A stretch of 8,122 nt of DNA, taken from contig JAJPZL010000133.1 in assembly GCA_021204375.1 (NCBI GenBank), positions 1 through 8,122 on the forward strand. The letters run 5' to 3'. Under the pieces are notes generated by a model. That model did no database searches. It worked only from the letters and a program-made list of their open reading frames with translations, and had not been told where the DNA came from. A program made the translations under genes and the position numbers. Source of the DNA: Bacteroides sp. (GTDB lineage: Bacteria; Bacteroidota; Bacteroidia; Bacteroidales; Bacteroidaceae). Numbering within the stretch: the first letter of the stretch is position 1; each line of letters opens with the position of its first letter. Below are positions 7,373-8,122 of this stretch, piece by piece.

Positions 7373-7380
7373 CAAATATA
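7373..7380 (-). promoter_or_regulatory. Candidate -7 element upstream of murA
   Basis: On the minus strand TATATTTG (7380-7373) is an exact match to the Bacteroidota -7 consensus TAnnTTTG, 29 bases before the murA ATG, giving a leader of about 20 bases. I see no TTTG at the expected distance upstream; that region overlaps the end of the DUF4290 gene. The stretch is AT-rich, so a chance match is possible. If real, murA and rimM can be transcribed independently of the DUF4290 gene. Confidence 0.4.
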
Positions 7381-7386
7381 ACAAAC

Positions 7387-8031
7387 TTATTTAATATACC
7401 TGCGCTGGTTGTTGTGATTATTATTGTTGTGGGAAGAGTGATTGGTATGCTGACCCCCGGCCGGCCTGGGACGACGGTGCATCGCCATGCGGATACCCAT
7501 CAGTTTAAGGGTATCTTCGCCCGGACGAATGGCTCCTTTTGTATACTCTACCAGGTCGTCGAAGATCTTCTCTTCATTCACTGTCTCTTTATTCCACGTA
7601 ATAAAACTTTTACGCATATGGTTAGCGATCAGCGCGATCAGGTGTTTCTTCTCCTCTCCCTCCGGAAATTCAATCGCTTTGCTGATCAAAGTCTCCAGCA
7701 TTCTGCCGTAGTGCCTGTAACGGATACGGGAATGCGGATAGGGAATCACCTCAGGTTTAGTATATAACTTATTAACTTTTATGATCTCATACGGATAATC
7801 GATATCCAGTTGAAAACCAGACATAATAGCCAGGTGATCCCATAGTTTGTGCTTAAAGTCGGGTACATCCCGCAAATGGGGGAACATACCCCTCATAATG
7901 TTGATAATGGTATTGGCGCACCGCTGGCGCTCTGATCGGTCTTCGAGGGTCAGGGCATGATCGACCATGTTCTGAATACTGCGTCCATATTCGGGAAGAG
8001 GTAATTTTTTTTGTTGGGTATTATATTCCAT
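7387..8031 (-). CDS. DUF4290 family protein of unknown function with a His/Asn-rich basic tail (214 aa)
   Basis: I recognise this as a Bacteroidota-specific DUF4290 protein, a family usually found just upstream of murA; its function is unknown. The body (residues 1-184) has no signal peptide or membrane segment, so it should be cytosolic. It looks mostly helical and contains several conserved-looking charged or aromatic patches: LPEYGRSIQNMV (12-23), MFPHLRDVPDFKHKLWDHL (49-67), PYPHSRIRYRHYGR (97-110) and NHMRKSFITWNK (137-148). The last 30 residues form a low-complexity tail rich in Arg, His and Asn (HRRPRP, then HNNNNHNNQRR), likely disordered and perhaps able to bind nucleic acid or metal; this is inference. 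The link to murA suggests a role connected with wall synthesis or growth, but nothing in the sequence proves it. It is the first gene of the cluster in this window, preceded by at least 91 bp of AT-rich DNA. Confidence 0.88.
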   Translation of the reverse strand: MEYNTQQKKLPLPEYGRSIQNMVDHALTLEDRSERQRCANTIINIMRGMFPHLRDVPDFKHKLWDHLAIMSGFQLDIDYPYEIIKVNKLYTKPEVIPYPHSRIRYRHYGRMLETLISKAIEFPEGEEKKHLIALIANHMRKSFITWNKETVNEEKIFDDLVEYTKGAIRPGEDTLKLMGIRMAMHRRPRPAGGQHTNHSSHNNNNHNNQRRYIK

Positions 8032-8057
8032 CTATTATTTAATATGTATGTAATGTT

Positions 8058-8087
8058 ATAGTATAATTAATTTATTTTAAAATTCAA
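8058..8087 (-). promoter_or_regulatory. Weak candidate promoter upstream of the DUF4290 gene
   Basis: On the minus strand TTG (8087-8085) is followed after 19 bases by TATACTAT (8065-8058), which has the right spacing but matches the -7 consensus TAnnTTTG only partly. It lies 26 bases before the ATG at 8031. The stretch 8032-8122 is very AT-rich and holds no open reading frame or hairpin that I trust, which fits a promoter region, but AT-rich DNA gives such matches easily. Confidence 0.25.
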
Positions 8088-8122
8088 GTTTTTTATTAGG
8101 ATTTTAAGAAACAAAAAATTTA

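Overview
The window looks like chromosomal DNA from a member of the Bacteroidales (Bacteroidota). Several things support this. It carries a DUF4290 gene next to murA. Its MurA has the PGGD active-site loop that I associate with this phylum. No gene start is preceded by a clear Shine-Dalgarno sequence. Two intergenic stretches hold exact matches to the Bacteroidota -7 element TAnnTTTG. All genes lie on the minus strand, so transcription runs from high to low coordinates. I saw no RNA genes, CRISPR arrays, insertion sequences or prophage genes.

In transcription order, positions 8031 to 1979 hold six intact, closely spaced genes: a DUF4290 protein, murA (first committed step of peptidoglycan synthesis), rimM (30S ribosome maturation), a membrane-anchored M23/LytM-type peptidase, dxr/ispC (second step of the MEP isoprenoid pathway) and rseP (site-2 intramembrane metalloprotease). 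Gaps are 43, 8, 98, 7 and 32 bp. The 98-bp gap before the M23 gene and the 43-bp gap before murA each contain a candidate promoter, so the cluster probably has internal transcription starts. Most of its products act on the cell envelope: MurA makes a wall precursor, Dxr feeds undecaprenyl-phosphate carrier synthesis, the M23 protein probably acts on peptidoglycan or regulates enzymes that do, and RseP cuts membrane proteins. A strong hairpin with a T-rich tail follows rseP and probably ends the operon.

Past the terminator, positions 1836 to 54 hold a half-size ABC exporter (membrane domain fused to ATPase domain) that is broken. It has a one-base frameshift in an 8-T run and, 22 bases further on, an in-frame TAG. 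The ATPase part also has Glu in place of the first Walker A glycine and a very short segment before its signature motif. This decaying transporter is the most unusual thing in the window. The second notable point is Asp in place of the catalytic Cys of MurA, which predicts intrinsic fosfomycin insensitivity. I found no convincing new biological system; the rest is an ordinary conserved housekeeping cluster.
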